DNA of 64,000 nucleotides, taken from positions 248,001 to 312,000 of the forward strand of contig NZ_PVZC01000007.1 of assembly GCF_003002095.1 (NCBI RefSeq), given 5' to 3'. This DNA comes from Allonocardiopsis opalescens. Lineage in GTDB: Bacteria > Actinomycetota > Actinomycetes > Streptosporangiales > Streptosporangiaceae. The notes below the pieces were generated by a model. It searched no databases, was not told where the DNA came from, and saw only the letters and a list, made by a program, of their open reading frames with translations. Shown in pieces: positions 40,446 through 49,715 of the stretch (its first letter is position 1; the number at the start of each line of letters is the position of its first letter). The position numbers and the translations under genes were made by a program.

Positions 40446-43400
40446 GGCGCCGCCTCCGTCCGCACCGCGACGGCGGCGAGCCGCCGCCGGGCTGTGACGC
40501 GCTCGGCCAGATCGGCGACCGACGGGCTGGACCCGACCTCGACGGGCGACAGCTCGCAGCCGAGTTCGGCGCGGATGCCGAGGACCAGCTCGGTGGCCAT
40601 GATGGAGTCGATGCCGAGGTCGGCCAGGCGGCGGGTGCGGTCCACTCCGTCCGCGCCGGTGCGCATGACGCGGGCGATCACACCGACCAGGATGTCCTCG
40701 ACCCGCCGTCCGCACTCCTCCGGCGGCAGCTCGTCGAGCCCGGCGGCCGGCACCGTGCCGGCCTCCCCGCCGGTCCGCGGCGCGAACCCGGCCAGCCTGG
40801 TCTGCGTGTGGAAGTTCGGGCTGAAGGAGGCGAAGCGCGGCCAGTCCATCTCGGCCACCGCGACGACGGCGGCGTGCCGGGCGAGAGCGGCCTCCAGCTC
40901 GTCCAGCGCCGTCGCCGAGTCGATCGCGCCGATGCCCCTGCGGCCCATGGCCGCGCCCATCCCGCCGCGTGCCACCACCCCGGTGTCGCCGATCGCGCCC
41001 CAGCCCATGGCCAGGCCGGGCAGCCCGGCGGCGCGGCGCTCGCGCACCAGCGCTTCGAGGTAGGCGTTGGCCGCGACATAGGCCGCCTGGTTGCCGCTGC
41101 CCACGGTGGTGGCGATGGACGAGTAGACCACGAAGAAGTCGAGCTCGCGGCCGCGGGTGAGCCGGTCGAGCAGCTCCGCGCCGCGCACCTTGGGCGCGAG
41201 CACGGTGCGCAGGTCGTCGTCGGAGGTCTCGGTGAGGGGCGCGTCGGCGAGCACCATGGCGGCGTGCACGACGCCGCCCAGCCGCCGCCCCGGTCCGGTC
41301 AGCTCCTCCAGCAGCGCCCGCAGCGCCGCCTCGTCGGTCACGTCGACCGCGTGCGCCGTGGCCTCCGCGCCGCTCGCGCGCAGCTCGGCCAGCAGGGCGG
41401 GCGCCTCGGGCGCGCCGGCGCCGCGCCGGCCCACCAGGGCGAGGCGACGCGCGCCGCGTTCGGCCAGCCGGCGGGCGGTGGCCGCGCCGAAGCCGCCCAG
41501 GCCGCCGGTGACCAGGTAGACCGCGTCGGCGTCCAGCCGGATCCGGGCGGCCGGCCGCGCCGCGGCCGGGGCGCGGTCGAGCGCGATGACGGTGCCGCCG
41601 GTGCCGCCCGGGTCGGCGAGCGCCCGGTAGGCGGCGGCGAGGTCCTCGGCCGGGTGGGCGGTGTAGGGCGCCGGGACGGCGTGGCCGGAGCGCACGGACG
41701 CGATCGCGTCCGCGAAGCAGGCCCGGGCCAGGTCGGGCCGCTCGACGATCATCGCGTGCACGTCGACGGCGGCGGCGGAGCCCAGGACGGAAGGCGACGG
41801 CGCGCCGCCGGCCGGCCGTGCTGGCCCCGCGGCGACGAAGCGGCCGCCGGGCCGCAGCAGCTCGCCGGCCAGGTGCGGGTCGGCGGTGCCGGACGTGTCC
41901 AGCACGATGTCCACACCGCCGCCGGTCAGCGCCGCGATCCGCCGCGCGAGCTCGTCCGGCTCAGGGTCGAGCACGTGGTCGGCGCCCGACAGGGCGAGCA
42001 GGTCGCGGGCGAGGGCTGAGGCGCCGACGGCGATCACCCGCGCCCCGGCGCCCCGGGCGTGGCGCAGCGCCGCCAGTTCGGTCGGGCCCGCGCCGCCGAG
42101 GAGCAGCAGCGTCTCACCCGGGCGCGGCCGCGCGGTGTGCCGCAGGGCGTACTCGACGGTGAGGAGGGCCGTGGGCAGCACGGCCGCGGCGGCGAAGGGC
42201 ATCTCCGCGGGGATCGTCCCGACCAGGCCGGCGTCGGCGGCGACGTGGGAGGCGGCCGCGCCTGGGGCCAGCGCGAACACCCGGTCGCCCCGGGCGAAGC
42301 CGGTCACCCGCTCCCCCACCGCGACGACCACGCCCGCGCAGTCCGTACCGACCGTGTAACCCGACTCGAGCGGGCTGGCCGGCCGCACCGCGCCGGACGC
42401 CTCCATGGCGTCGCGGCGGGTCAGCCCGACCGCCCGTACCTCGATGGCGACCTGCCCGGGGCCGGGTTCGACGGCCGCTCGCTCGGTCCAGTCGAGCCGG
42501 TGGTGCGGCCCCGGCCGGCGCAGCCGGAGCACGGCGGGCGCCGGCTCGGCGGCGGGGGGCACGGCGGTCTCGCGGGGCGCGAAGCGGCCGCCGTCGAGGA
42601 TGATCTCGTCCTCGCCGTCGGGGTCGAGCAGTTCGCGGGCGAGCAGGGCGGCGTCGCGCTCGGCGTCGCCGCCGGGGCGCAGCGCCACCTTGCGCACCGC
42701 CATGCCGGGGTTCTCGTTGGCCAGCACGCGGCAGGCGCCCCACGCCGCCGCGTGGCCGAGCGCGAAGGGCGGCTCGGCCCCGGGCGGGAAGCCGCTCGGG
42801 CGGGTGACCAGCCACAGGGCCGGCAGCGCGCCGGCCGGCGACCGCTCCGCCGCGGCGGCGACCGACCGCAGCACGGCGATGCGCCGCACCGCGTCCTCCA
42901 CCGTGTCCGCCGTCCGCCCGTCCGGTCCATCGCCCAGCACGATGACCAGGCCGGACGCCTCGGTGTGCTCGGTCCAGGCCGGGACCAGTCCGTCCGCGCC
43001 GGTGCGGACGACGGCACCGCCCGGCTCGGCCAGCCGCGCGCCGAGCGCGTCGGCCAGGCCCTCGGCGCCGGGCTCGGCGGCGACGATCCAGCTCGCCGGC
43101 CGCGCCTCGGCGGCGTCGGGCGCCGGCCTGCCGGCGGCCGGGTCGACGGGGCCGCGCCGGGCGAGCAGCACCGAGATCTCGTCCTCGGGATCGGTGCTCG
43201 CCGGGACCACGTCCGCGAAGCCCGCGTCGGCGATCACGTCGAGCCACCGGTCGCGGGGCAGCAGCGGCAGGGGGCCGCGCAGTTCCGTGTCGGAGTAGTT
43301 CCAGAACCCGTCCAGCAGCCCGAAGCTCATCCCGATGCTGTCCAGCTCGTGCAGTTCGACGCAGAGCAGGTGACCGCCCTCGTCCAGCAGGCCGGCGAGG

Positions 43401-46400
43401 CGACGCAGCGTCGCCCGCACGTCGGTGGTGGCGTGCACCGAGTTGGCCGCGACCACCACGTCGAAGCCGCCCGGGGCGAAGCCCTGCTCGGCCGGATCCT
43501 TCTCCAGGTCGAGCAGCCGGTAGTCGACGAAGTCGTAGCGGGCGAACTGCTTCTTGGCCGGGTCGACGAAGTACGGGGTCAGGTCGGTGAACACGTAGCG
43601 GGTGCGCTCCGGCGGCAGCACCGGGAGCAGCGCGGCGGTGAGGGAGCCGGTGCCCGCGCCGACCTCCAGGACGCGCAGCGGCCGGTCCGCGGGCCGGTGC
43701 GCCGCGATGGCGGCCAGCAGCGCGGCCGCCTCCTCGTTCATCTTCCTGGTGGCGTGCAGCTCGCGGTAGACGTGTTCGAGCAGCCGCGTCTGCCCGAGGA
43801 CGACCAGGTCCATCGGGTCGTGCTCGCCGCGCAGCGCGGCGGCCAGGTGGCGGCCGCAGCGGCCGAGCAGCAGCAGCGCGCCGTCGAGCTCGGGGAAGTC
43901 CGCGAGGGCCCGGCGGAAGGACTCCACCGGCGTCGGCCGCCCGCACACCCGCCAGCGCGGCGCCTCGGGCGTGCCGAGCGCGTCGACCAGCCCCTGCCTG
44001 CTCGCGCAGTGCGCGAGCACGTCCAGGTAGCGCGCGTACTTGGGCAGGACGCCGCGGGCGACGAGGTCGGCCGCGGTGAACACCGCGCCGGCCGCCGCGA
44101 ACTCCGCCAGCGCCCCGGCGGCGAAGTGTCCGCCGGCCTCCATGAGCGCGCGGCGGGCCGCGACGGCGCGCGGGGTGCGCACCAGGCGGTGCGCCGCGGC
44201 CAGCCGGTCCGCCGCCGAGGCGACCAGTTCCGCGGGGCTCGGCGACAGGACGGGGACCTCCGCCGGGCCGGGCCGGGGCACGGCCCGGCGCACCGTGGTG
44301 TAGCGCCGCTCGGCGGCGGCGCCGTCCTCCACGCGCCGCAGCCGGTAGCCCTCGATCTCCACCGCCGCGGTGCCGTCCTCGTCGGCGATGAGCAGGTCGA
44401 GTACGGCCTCGTCGCCGCTCATCCCGACCACGCGGAGGTGGACGAGCCCGTCCGCCGCCGGGCGGCGCCAGGCGCGGAGCGCGTCGACCCCCGCCGGCAG
44501 GAACAGCTGCCCGGAACTGAACCCGGCCAGCAGGGCCGCCGTGGTGTGCAGGGCGCCGTCGAGGACGACCGGGTGCGCCTCGAAGCCGTCGGCCGGGTGC
44601 TCGCACCGGTAGCGCGCCAGCCCCTCGCCGGTGCCGACGTGCACCTCGCGGACGATCCGGAAGGCGGGGCCGTGCTGGATGCCGAGGCCGCGCATGAGCG
44701 CGTAGACGCGTTCGGCCTCCCAGCGGCCGCCGTCCAAACGGGCGCGGAGCGCGGCGGGGTCCAGGTCGGCGGGGCGGCGCTCGGGCCGCTCGCGCACCCG
44801 CGCCCGGGCGTGCACCCGCCAGTCGCCCGCGGTCCCGGTGCGGCCCGCGACCCGCAGCACGCCGTCCGCGCCCACCGATACCTGGGTGCGCACGTCCATC
44901 TCCGGGTCGTCCCAGGCCAGGGCGAGCAGGGACAGCACCTCAAGGCCGGCCACCTCGACGGGCGCGCCGAGCGCGCGCCGGCCGGCCGCCAGCGCCATCT
45001 CGGCGTAGCCCATCAGCGGCATGACGACCGCGTCGCGGACCTTGTGGTCGGCCAGCCACGGCAGGAGGGCGGGCTCCAGCCGGTTGGTCCAGGTCGGCTC
45101 CATCACCGGCGCCCGCTCGCCGAGGAGAGCGTGCTCCAGGGCGGGGTGCTCGGCGCGGGGCGCCCACCAGTTCGGGTCGCCGTTCCAGTGCGGCTCGCGC
45201 CGCCAGGGGTAGCGGGGCAGGTCGACCACGCGTCCGCGGTCGGGCAGCAGCGCCTCCCAGTCGACCTCGGCCCCGCAGGCGATGACGTCGGCCGCGGCGG
45301 CGTCCAGGGCGGCGGCCTCGCCGCCCTCGGGGGCGCGCTCCGGCCGGGTCAGCGTGGCCACCACGGCGCCGTGCCGCTCCGCCCCGGCCGTCAGCCGCCG
45401 CAGGTAGCCGCCGAGCACCGGGTGCGGGCCGATCTCCACGAAGACGCCGCAGCCCTCCCTGGCCAGCCGGCGCACCGCCGCGGCGAACAGCACCGGCTCC
45501 CTGACGTTGCGCCACCAGTACCCGGCGTCCAACTCGTCCCCGGCGACCGGCGAGCCGGTGACCGTGGAGACGAGCGGGATGCGCGGCTCGGCGGAGCCGA
45601 GCCCGGCCAGGTCCGCCATGACCTGCGCCTCGATCGGGTCCATCGCGCGGCTGTGGAAGCCGTAGTCCAGGTCGAGCGCGCGGAACGGCGCCTCCTGCAG
45701 CCGGAGCCGTTCGCCGAGTTCGGCGAGGGCGGCGGGATCGCCGGAGACGGTCACGTCGGTGTCGCTGTTGACGGCGGCGATCTCCAGCCGCCCGGCGAAG
45801 GCGGCCAGCTCCTTCTCGGCCCGCGCGACCGACAGGCCGACCGCCGCCATCCGGCCGGTGCCCGCGGTCCGTCCCTGGGCCCGGCTGCGCGCCGCGATCA
45901 CCCGCGCCGCCGTGGCGAGGTCGTAGGCGCCTGCGGCGTGGGCGGCGGCGACCTCGCCGACGCTGTGCCCGGTGGCGGCGGCCGGCCGCACTCCCCGCTC
46001 GGCGAGCGCGGCGACCAGGCCGACCTGGAGGGCGAACAGGGCGGGCTGGGCCACCTCGGTCCTGGCCAGGCCGGACCGCTCCGGCGGTGCCGTCAGCTCG
46101 TCAAGGACCGACCAGCCGAGTTCGGGCCGGAGCACGGCGTCGGCCTCGGCGACCGCGGCGCGGAAGACGGGGTCGGCCTCCAGCAGCGCGGCGCCCATGC
46201 CCGCCCACTGGGAGCCGTTGCCGGAGAAGACGAAGGCGACGCCGCGCGCCGCGGTGGCGGTGCGCACGGCGCGGCCGGGCGCGGCGGCGAGCGCCCGCAG
46301 CCGCCCGGCGGCCTCGGCCGGCGTCGCGGCCAGCACGGCGGCCCGGTGCTCGTGGCCGCCGCGCCGGCGGCAGGAGGTGTAGCTCAGGTCGTAGAAGTCC

Positions 46401-47830
46401 TCGGTGGGCGCCGCCGCCAGCCGGTCGGCCATGTCGGCGGCGGCCCGCGCCGCCGCCTCGCCCGTGCGCGCCGACACCAGCACCGGCAGCCGCCGCCGGG
46501 AGCGCGGCTCGGCCCGCTCGGCGGGCGGCGGCTCGGCCAGCACGACGTGCGCGTTGGCGCCGCCGATCCCGAAGGAGTTCACCCCGACGACGGCGCGCCG
46601 CCCCGGTTCAAGCCGCCGCGCCGTGCGGACGGGGTCCAGGCCGAGGCCGGCGAAGTCGATGGCGGGGTTGAGCGTGTCCGCGTGCAGCAGCGGCGGGACG
46701 CACCTCTCGCGCACCACCAGGACGGACTTGAGCAGGCCGGTGATGCCCGCGGCGCCCTCCAGGTGGCCGAGGTTGGTCTTGACCGAGCCGATCGGCAGCG
46801 GCCCTTCGGTGCGGGCGACGCCCAGGGCGCGGCCGACCGCCTCGCACTCCACCGGGTCGCCGGTCGGCGTGCCGGTGCCGTGGGCCTCGAAGTAGGCGAG
46901 TTCGTCGGGGGCGACTCCCGCACGCGCGTAGACCTCGCGCAGCAGCGCCGCCTGTCCCGCCGCGCTCGGGCGGGACAGGCCGCCCTCGGTGCGGCCGTCG
47001 CAGTTGGTGCCGGTTGCCATGATGACCGCGTGCACGCGGTCGCCCTCGGCCAGGGCGTCGTCGAGCAGCTTGAGCAGTACCAGCCCGCCGCCCTCGGAGC
47101 GGACGTAGCCGTCGGCCCCGGCCGAGAAGGTCTGGCAGCGGCCGCGCCGCGAAAGGACCTGCCCCTTCGCCGCCAGCACGAACTCGTAGGGGTTGATCAG
47201 CACGTTCACGCCGCCCGCGATCGCCATCCGGCTGCGGCGGTGCACCAGGCTCTCGCAGGCCTGGTGCACCGCGATCAGCGAGGACGAGCAGGCGGTGTCG
47301 ACGGTGGTGCTGGGACCGCGCAGGTCGAAGTGGTAGGACACCCGGTTGGGCACCGAGGTCCCGGCCGTGCCGCACACGGTGTGCGCGTCGAGCGTGTCCG
47401 GGTTGTGCTGCTGGAGGGCGCCGTAGCCGTACTGGTAGACGCCGATGTACACGCCGGTGTCGGAGCCGGCCAGCGCCGCCGGGTCCATGCCCGCGTCGTC
47501 CAGCGCCTCCGCCGCCAGGTCGAGCATGATGCGCTGCTGCGGGTCTATCCGGCTCGCCTCCCGCGGCGAGACGCCGAAGTAGCCGGCGTCCCAGCCGGCC
47601 AGGTCGTCCAGGTAGCCGCCGGTGAAGGAGTAGGTCCGCCCCGGGCGCGCCCGGTCGTCCGACAGGTACCGCGCCTCGTCGAAGCGCCCGGGGGGCGGCG
47701 GCGTGATCAGGTCGCGCCCCTCGGCCAGGGCAGACCACAGACCGGACAGATCGACGATTCCACCCGGAAGCCGACAAGCGGCGCCGACGACAGCAATTGC
47801 ATTAGGACCGAAATCCGGCCACCGACCCAT
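40442..47830 (-). CDS. Type I polyketide synthase, KS-AT-DH-cMT-ER-KR-ACP
   Basis: A 2462-residue single-module synthase. KS (about 10-430) has Cys181 in VDTACSSSL, His317 in EAHGTGT and His356 in NLGHLEGAAG. AT (530-830) has Ser623 in GHSVGEV; the specificity motif YGFHS (His726) has Phe where methylmalonyl enzymes have Ser, so malonyl-CoA is expected. DH (890-1180) keeps His929 and Asp1091, though its HxxxGxxxxP motif has Asp for Gly. A C-methyltransferase (1290-1520) shows LEVGAGTGSLT. ER (1765-2080) has a deviant nucleotide loop, LLLGGAGPTELAAL, where LVHAAAGGVG is usual, so its activity is doubtful. KR (2100-2290) has TGGLGGFG, Ser/Tyr/Asn intact. ACP carries Ser2409 in GIDSIMA. No loading, condensation or thioesterase domain. 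The order equals that of fungal highly reducing PKSs and implies iterative use. GAAGGA precedes the ATG. Confidence 0.93.
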   Translation of the reverse strand: MGRWPDFGPNAIAVVGAACRLPGGIVDLSGLWSALAEGRDLITPPPPGRFDEARYLSDDRARPGRTYSFTGGYLDDLAGWDAGYFGVSPREASRIDPQQRIMLDLAAEALDDAGMDPAALAGSDTGVYIGVYQYGYGALQQHNPDTLDAHTVCGTAGTSVPNRVSYHFDLRGPSTTVDTACSSSLIAVHQACESLVHRRSRMAIAGGVNVLINPYEFVLAAKGQVLSRRGRCQTFSAGADGYVRSEGGGLVLLKLLDDALAEGDRVHAVIMATGTNCDGRTEGGLSRPSAAGQAALLREVYARAGVAPDELAYFEAHGTGTPTGDPVECEAVGRALGVARTEGPLPIGSVKTNLGHLEGAAGITGLLKSVLVVRERCVPPLLHADTLNPAIDFAGLGLDPVRTARRLEPGRRAVVGVNSFGIGGANAHVVLAEPPPAERAEPRSRRRLPVLVSARTGEAAARAAADMADRLAAAPTEDFYDLSYTSCRRRGGHEHRAAVLAATPAEAAGRLRALAAAPGRAVRTATAARGVAFVFSGNGSQWAGMGAALLEADPVFRAAVAEADAVLRPELGWSVLDELTAPPERSGLARTEVAQPALFALQVGLVAALAERGVRPAAATGHSVGEVAAAHAAGAYDLATAARVIAARSRAQGRTAGTGRMAAVGLSVARAEKELAAFAGRLEIAAVNSDTDVTVSGDPAALAELGERLRLQEAPFRALDLDYGFHSRAMDPIEAQVMADLAGLGSAEPRIPLVSTVTGSPVAGDELDAGYWWRNVREPVLFAAAVRRLAREGCGVFVEIGPHPVLGGYLRRLTAGAERHGAVVATLTRPERAPEGGEAAALDAAAADVIACGAEVDWEALLPDRGRVVDLPRYPWRREPHWNGDPNWWAPRAEHPALEHALLGERAPVMEPTWTNRLEPALLPWLADHKVRDAVVMPLMGYAEMALAAGRRALGAPVEVAGLEVLSLLALAWDDPEMDVRTQVSVGADGVLRVAGRTGTAGDWRVHARARVRERPERRPADLDPAALRARLDGGRWEAERVYALMRGLGIQHGPAFRIVREVHVGTGEGLARYRCEHPADGFEAHPVVLDGALHTTAALLAGFSSGQLFLPAGVDALRAWRRPAADGLVHLRVVGMSGDEAVLDLLIADEDGTAAVEIEGYRLRRVEDGAAAERRYTTVRRAVPRPGPAEVPVLSPSPAELVASAADRLAAAHRLVRTPRAVAARRALMEAGGHFAAGALAEFAAAGAVFTAADLVARGVLPKYARYLDVLAHCASRQGLVDALGTPEAPRWRVCGRPTPVESFRRALADFPELDGALLLLGRCGRHLAAALRGEHDPMDLVVLGQTRLLEHVYRELHATRKMNEEAAALLAAIAAHRPADRPLRVLEVGAGTGSLTAALLPVLPPERTRYVFTDLTPYFVDPAKKQFARYDFVDYRLLDLEKDPAEQGFAPGGFDVVVAANSVHATTDVRATLRRLAGLLDEGGHLLCVELHELDSIGMSFGLLDGFWNYSDTELRGPLPLLPRDRWLDVIADAGFADVVPASTDPEDEISVLLARRGPVDPAAGRPAPDAAEARPASWIVAAEPGAEGLADALGARLAEPGGAVVRTGADGLVPAWTEHTEASGLVIVLGDGPDGRTADTVEDAVRRIAVLRSVAAAAERSPAGALPALWLVTRPSGFPPGAEPPFALGHAAAWGACRVLANENPGMAVRKVALRPGGDAERDAALLARELLDPDGEDEIILDGGRFAPRETAVPPAAEPAPAVLRLRRPGPHHRLDWTERAAVEPGPGQVAIEVRAVGLTRRDAMEASGAVRPASPLESGYTVGTDCAGVVVAVGERVTGFARGDRVFALAPGAAASHVAADAGLVGTIPAEMPFAAAAVLPTALLTVEYALRHTARPRPGETLLLLGGAGPTELAALRHARGAGARVIAVGASALARDLLALSGADHVLDPEPDELARRIAALTGGGVDIVLDTSGTADPHLAGELLRPGGRFVAAGPARPAGGAPSPSVLGSAAAVDVHAMIVERPDLARACFADAIASVRSGHAVPAPYTAHPAEDLAAAYRALADPGGTGGTVIALDRAPAAARPAARIRLDADAVYLVTGGLGGFGAATARRLAERGARRLALVGRRGAGAPEAPALLAELRASGAEATAHAVDVTDEAALRALLEELTGPGRRLGGVVHAAMVLADAPLTETSDDDLRTVLAPKVRGAELLDRLTRGRELDFFVVYSSIATTVGSGNQAAYVAANAYLEALVRERRAAGLPGLAMGWGAIGDTGVVARGGMGAAMGRRGIGAIDSATALDELEAALARHAAVVAVAEMDWPRFASFSPNFHTQTRLAGFAPRTGGEAGTVPAAGLDELPPEECGRRVEDILVGVIARVMRTGADGVDRTRRLADLGIDSIMATELVLGIRAELGCELSPVEVGSSPSVADLAERVTARRRLAAVAVRTEAAP

Positions 47831-47839
47831 AGCGATCCT

Positions 47840-48232
47840 TCAGGAGAGAAAGGCGTGAAGCGTCACGGAAAGCCGGTAATCCGCGCGAGCGGACAGCTTG
47901 CCCTTTCCCATGGAACCACAGGCCGATAGGACCGGAAGACGGTTCGAGGAATAAAGAATTGTCGGTCCGATACGGCGGCCGCGAAATCGCGCCACATAAT
48001 CGCCAAAGGGTCGAAATGCGGTTCGATCGCCGGGCGTGTCCCAGTCGACCCGGGCCACCTCCGGGGCCGCCGGATCACCGACCAGCGCGGCGGCCACCTG
48101 GCCGATCAGGCTCTCGGCGTTCTCCGGCTCGGCGAGGTAGGCGTTCTTGTCCGGCGGGTCGACGCAGCAGTGGGCCCGGACGTAGACGACGCGTTCGAGC
48201 AGTTCGGGGAGTGCGTTGCCGACCCCGCTCAC
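47840..48232 (-). CDS. Orphan 130-residue protein upstream of the PKS
   Basis: From a GTG the frame encodes SGVGNALPELLERVVYVRAH with adjacent cysteines (HCCVDPPDKNAYLAEPENAE) and an acidic-to-basic C-terminal half. No family is recognised. The stop is 9 nt before the PKS start, suggesting co-translation. The first 75 codons have typical G/C third positions; the last 55 are noticeably less biased, so the real gene might be shorter or the tail newly acquired from leader sequence. It has no signal peptide or membrane segment. Weak ribosome binding site. Confidence 0.5.
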   Translation of the reverse strand: MSGVGNALPELLERVVYVRAHCCVDPPDKNAYLAEPENAESLIGQVAAALVGDPAAPEVARVDWDTPGDRTAFRPFGDYVARFRGRRIGPTILYSSNRLPVLSACGSMGKGKLSARADYRLSVTLHAFLS

Positions 48233-48287
48233 GGTGACGCCGCCCTGCCGGCGGACCCGGCGCGGCCGTGAGGCGGTGGCGGCGCGC

Positions 48288-48324
48288 GGGCCGCCGGGAC
48301 CGGAAGGGGCCGTCCCGGCGGCCC
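48288..48324 (-). terminator. Hairpin terminator
   Basis: Perfect 13-bp stem GGGCCGCCGGGAC with an 11-nt loop just after the stop of the four-helix membrane protein gene, separating it from the PKS group. Confidence 0.7.
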
Positions 48325-48335
48325 GGCGCCCGGTA

Positions 48336-48761
48336 TCAGCGGGCCGGCACGACGGCGACGTGCCACCAGGAGGTCCAGCCGCGGCACAGGACGTAGGCGA
48401 TGACGGTGGCCACGGAGACGCCCAGGTCGATGAAGCCCGCCTGGACCGCGTCGGGCACGTCCCCGTAGGAGAAGTACAGAATGGTCACCACGATCTTGTG
48501 GAACAGCACGAGTTCCCATACGCCCGGCAGGCTGCGCGGCCAGAACACCAGCAGCGCCCACATACCGGCGAAGACGACGTATCCGAGCGTCCGCCAGGTC
48601 TCGACCACGAGCGTTTCATCGGGGGCGTTCAGTACGATCAGAATTCCGTTGGCCAGGGCCACGAGGGTGGCGAGCACGTTGAGAACGTTGATTCCACGGC
48701 CGATGCGGTCCTGTGTGCGTGTGGGCGCGTCGGCGGGAGCGGTCGGGGTTACCGGTGTCAT
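48336..48761 (-). CDS. Small four-helix membrane protein
   Basis: A 141-residue predicted integral membrane protein with four hydrophobic segments: INVLNVLATLVALANGILIV, LGYVVFAGMWALLVFWP, VLFHKIVVTILYFSYG and LGVSVATVIAYVLC. The Pro/Ala-rich N-terminus is cytoplasmic or disordered. Family not recognised. AAAGGAT lies 6 nt before the ATG. It is divergent from a TetR gene with symmetrical sequences between them, so it is probably the repressor's target. Confidence 0.75.
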   Translation of the reverse strand: MTPVTPTAPADAPTRTQDRIGRGINVLNVLATLVALANGILIVLNAPDETLVVETWRTLGYVVFAGMWALLVFWPRSLPGVWELVLFHKIVVTILYFSYGDVPDAVQAGFIDLGVSVATVIAYVLCRGWTSWWHVAVVPAR

Positions 48762-48810
48762 GACAATATCCTTTCGGTGGCCTCGCGGCACGACAGAGCC
48801 ACCATTCATG

Positions 48811-48848
48811 CAGTAATGGTACGTGACTCAAGTTAATGGCCGTTACTG
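48811..48848. promoter_or_regulatory. Candidate TetR operators
   Basis: CAGTAATGG (48811-48819) and CCGTTACTG (48840-48848) form inverted arms 20 nt apart, and the inner GTTAATGGCCGTTAC (48832-48846) is itself a near-perfect palindrome. They lie between the divergent membrane protein and TetR genes. Confidence 0.55.
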
Positions 48849-48893
48849 TAGCGAAGTCCTATAGCGACGGCAACCGGGATACACTGATCCGTG

Positions 48894-49589
48894 ATGCCGA
48901 CGGAATCCGCCAGCCAGCTCCCGCGCCGTGAGCGGCTACGACTCCAGCAGCGCGAGCAGACGATCGCCGAGATCGAGCGGACCGCGTACGCGCTCCTGGA
49001 CGACGGCGGCGTCGCGGCGGTCTCCCTGGCGGCGGTCGGCAAGGCGATGGGCATGACCGCACCGGCCCTCTACCGCTACTTCCCCTCGCGCGACGCGCTG
49101 ATCGACCGGCTCGTCACCTCCTCCTACGCCGAACTCTCCGCGGCGATCACCACCGCCCGGCCCGGCGAGGAGCACGGCGCGGCGAAGGTCAGGCACATGG
49201 CGCGCGCGTACCGCGCCTGGGTGCTGCGGCACCCGCGCCGGTACGCGATGCTGTTCACCGACCGCCGTCCCGATATGGCGGAGCCCGCGGAGGGCGTCGC
49301 CGCCTTCAACCAGGCCATGCTGGACCTGCTCGCCGCCCTGGCCGAGGCCGCGCCCGGGCCGGTCGAAGGCCCGCTCGGCATGGACGAGTCCCTGGCGCGG
49401 TGGGCGGAGCGGATCGGCGCCCCGCCCGGCACCCCGGCGCCGGTGCTGCGGCGCGGCGCGCTGCTGTGGTCGCGCGTCCACGGCCTCGCCACGCTGGAGA
49501 TCGCCGGCGTCTTCGGCACCATGGGCATCGACGCGGGCCAACTGGTCGAGGCGGAGGTCCAGGCGGTGCTGACGGGCGCGTTCGACTAG
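48894..49589 (+). CDS. TetR/AcrR family transcriptional regulator
   Basis: A 231-residue repressor. The helix-turn-helix is AVSLAAVGKAMGMTAPALYR followed by YFPSRDALIDRLV; the C-terminal part (HMARAYRAWVLRHPRRYAML) is the TetR_C_13-type ligand domain of actinomycetes. A GTG immediately precedes the ATG. TACACT lies 5-8 nt upstream with no ribosome binding site, so a leaderless mRNA is likely. Divergent from the four-helix membrane protein. Confidence 0.88.
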   Translation: MPTESASQLPRRERLRLQQREQTIAEIERTAYALLDDGGVAAVSLAAVGKAMGMTAPALYRYFPSRDALIDRLVTSSYAELSAAITTARPGEEHGAAKVRHMARAYRAWVLRHPRRYAMLFTDRRPDMAEPAEGVAAFNQAMLDLLAALAEAAPGPVEGPLGMDESLARWAERIGAPPGTPAPVLRRGALLWSRVHGLATLEIAGVFGTMGIDAGQLVEAEVQAVLTGAFD

Positions 49590-49715
49590 TTCGGGCGCCG
49601 CCGCCGGTGGTCGCATCCCGGCGCGGTCCGGCGTCGAATGCGGGCCGGTCCCGCTCCACCCCCCTTTTTTCTTGCGCGGTTGAAATTTCCCGCTGAAAAA
49701 TGAGAGCGTGTCGCC

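Noticed and set aside
42059-47929. 1956-codon plus-strand open frame opposite the PKS
   Set aside because: Antisense shadow of the PKS; low-complexity Arg/Gly/Ala/Gln product with no motif.
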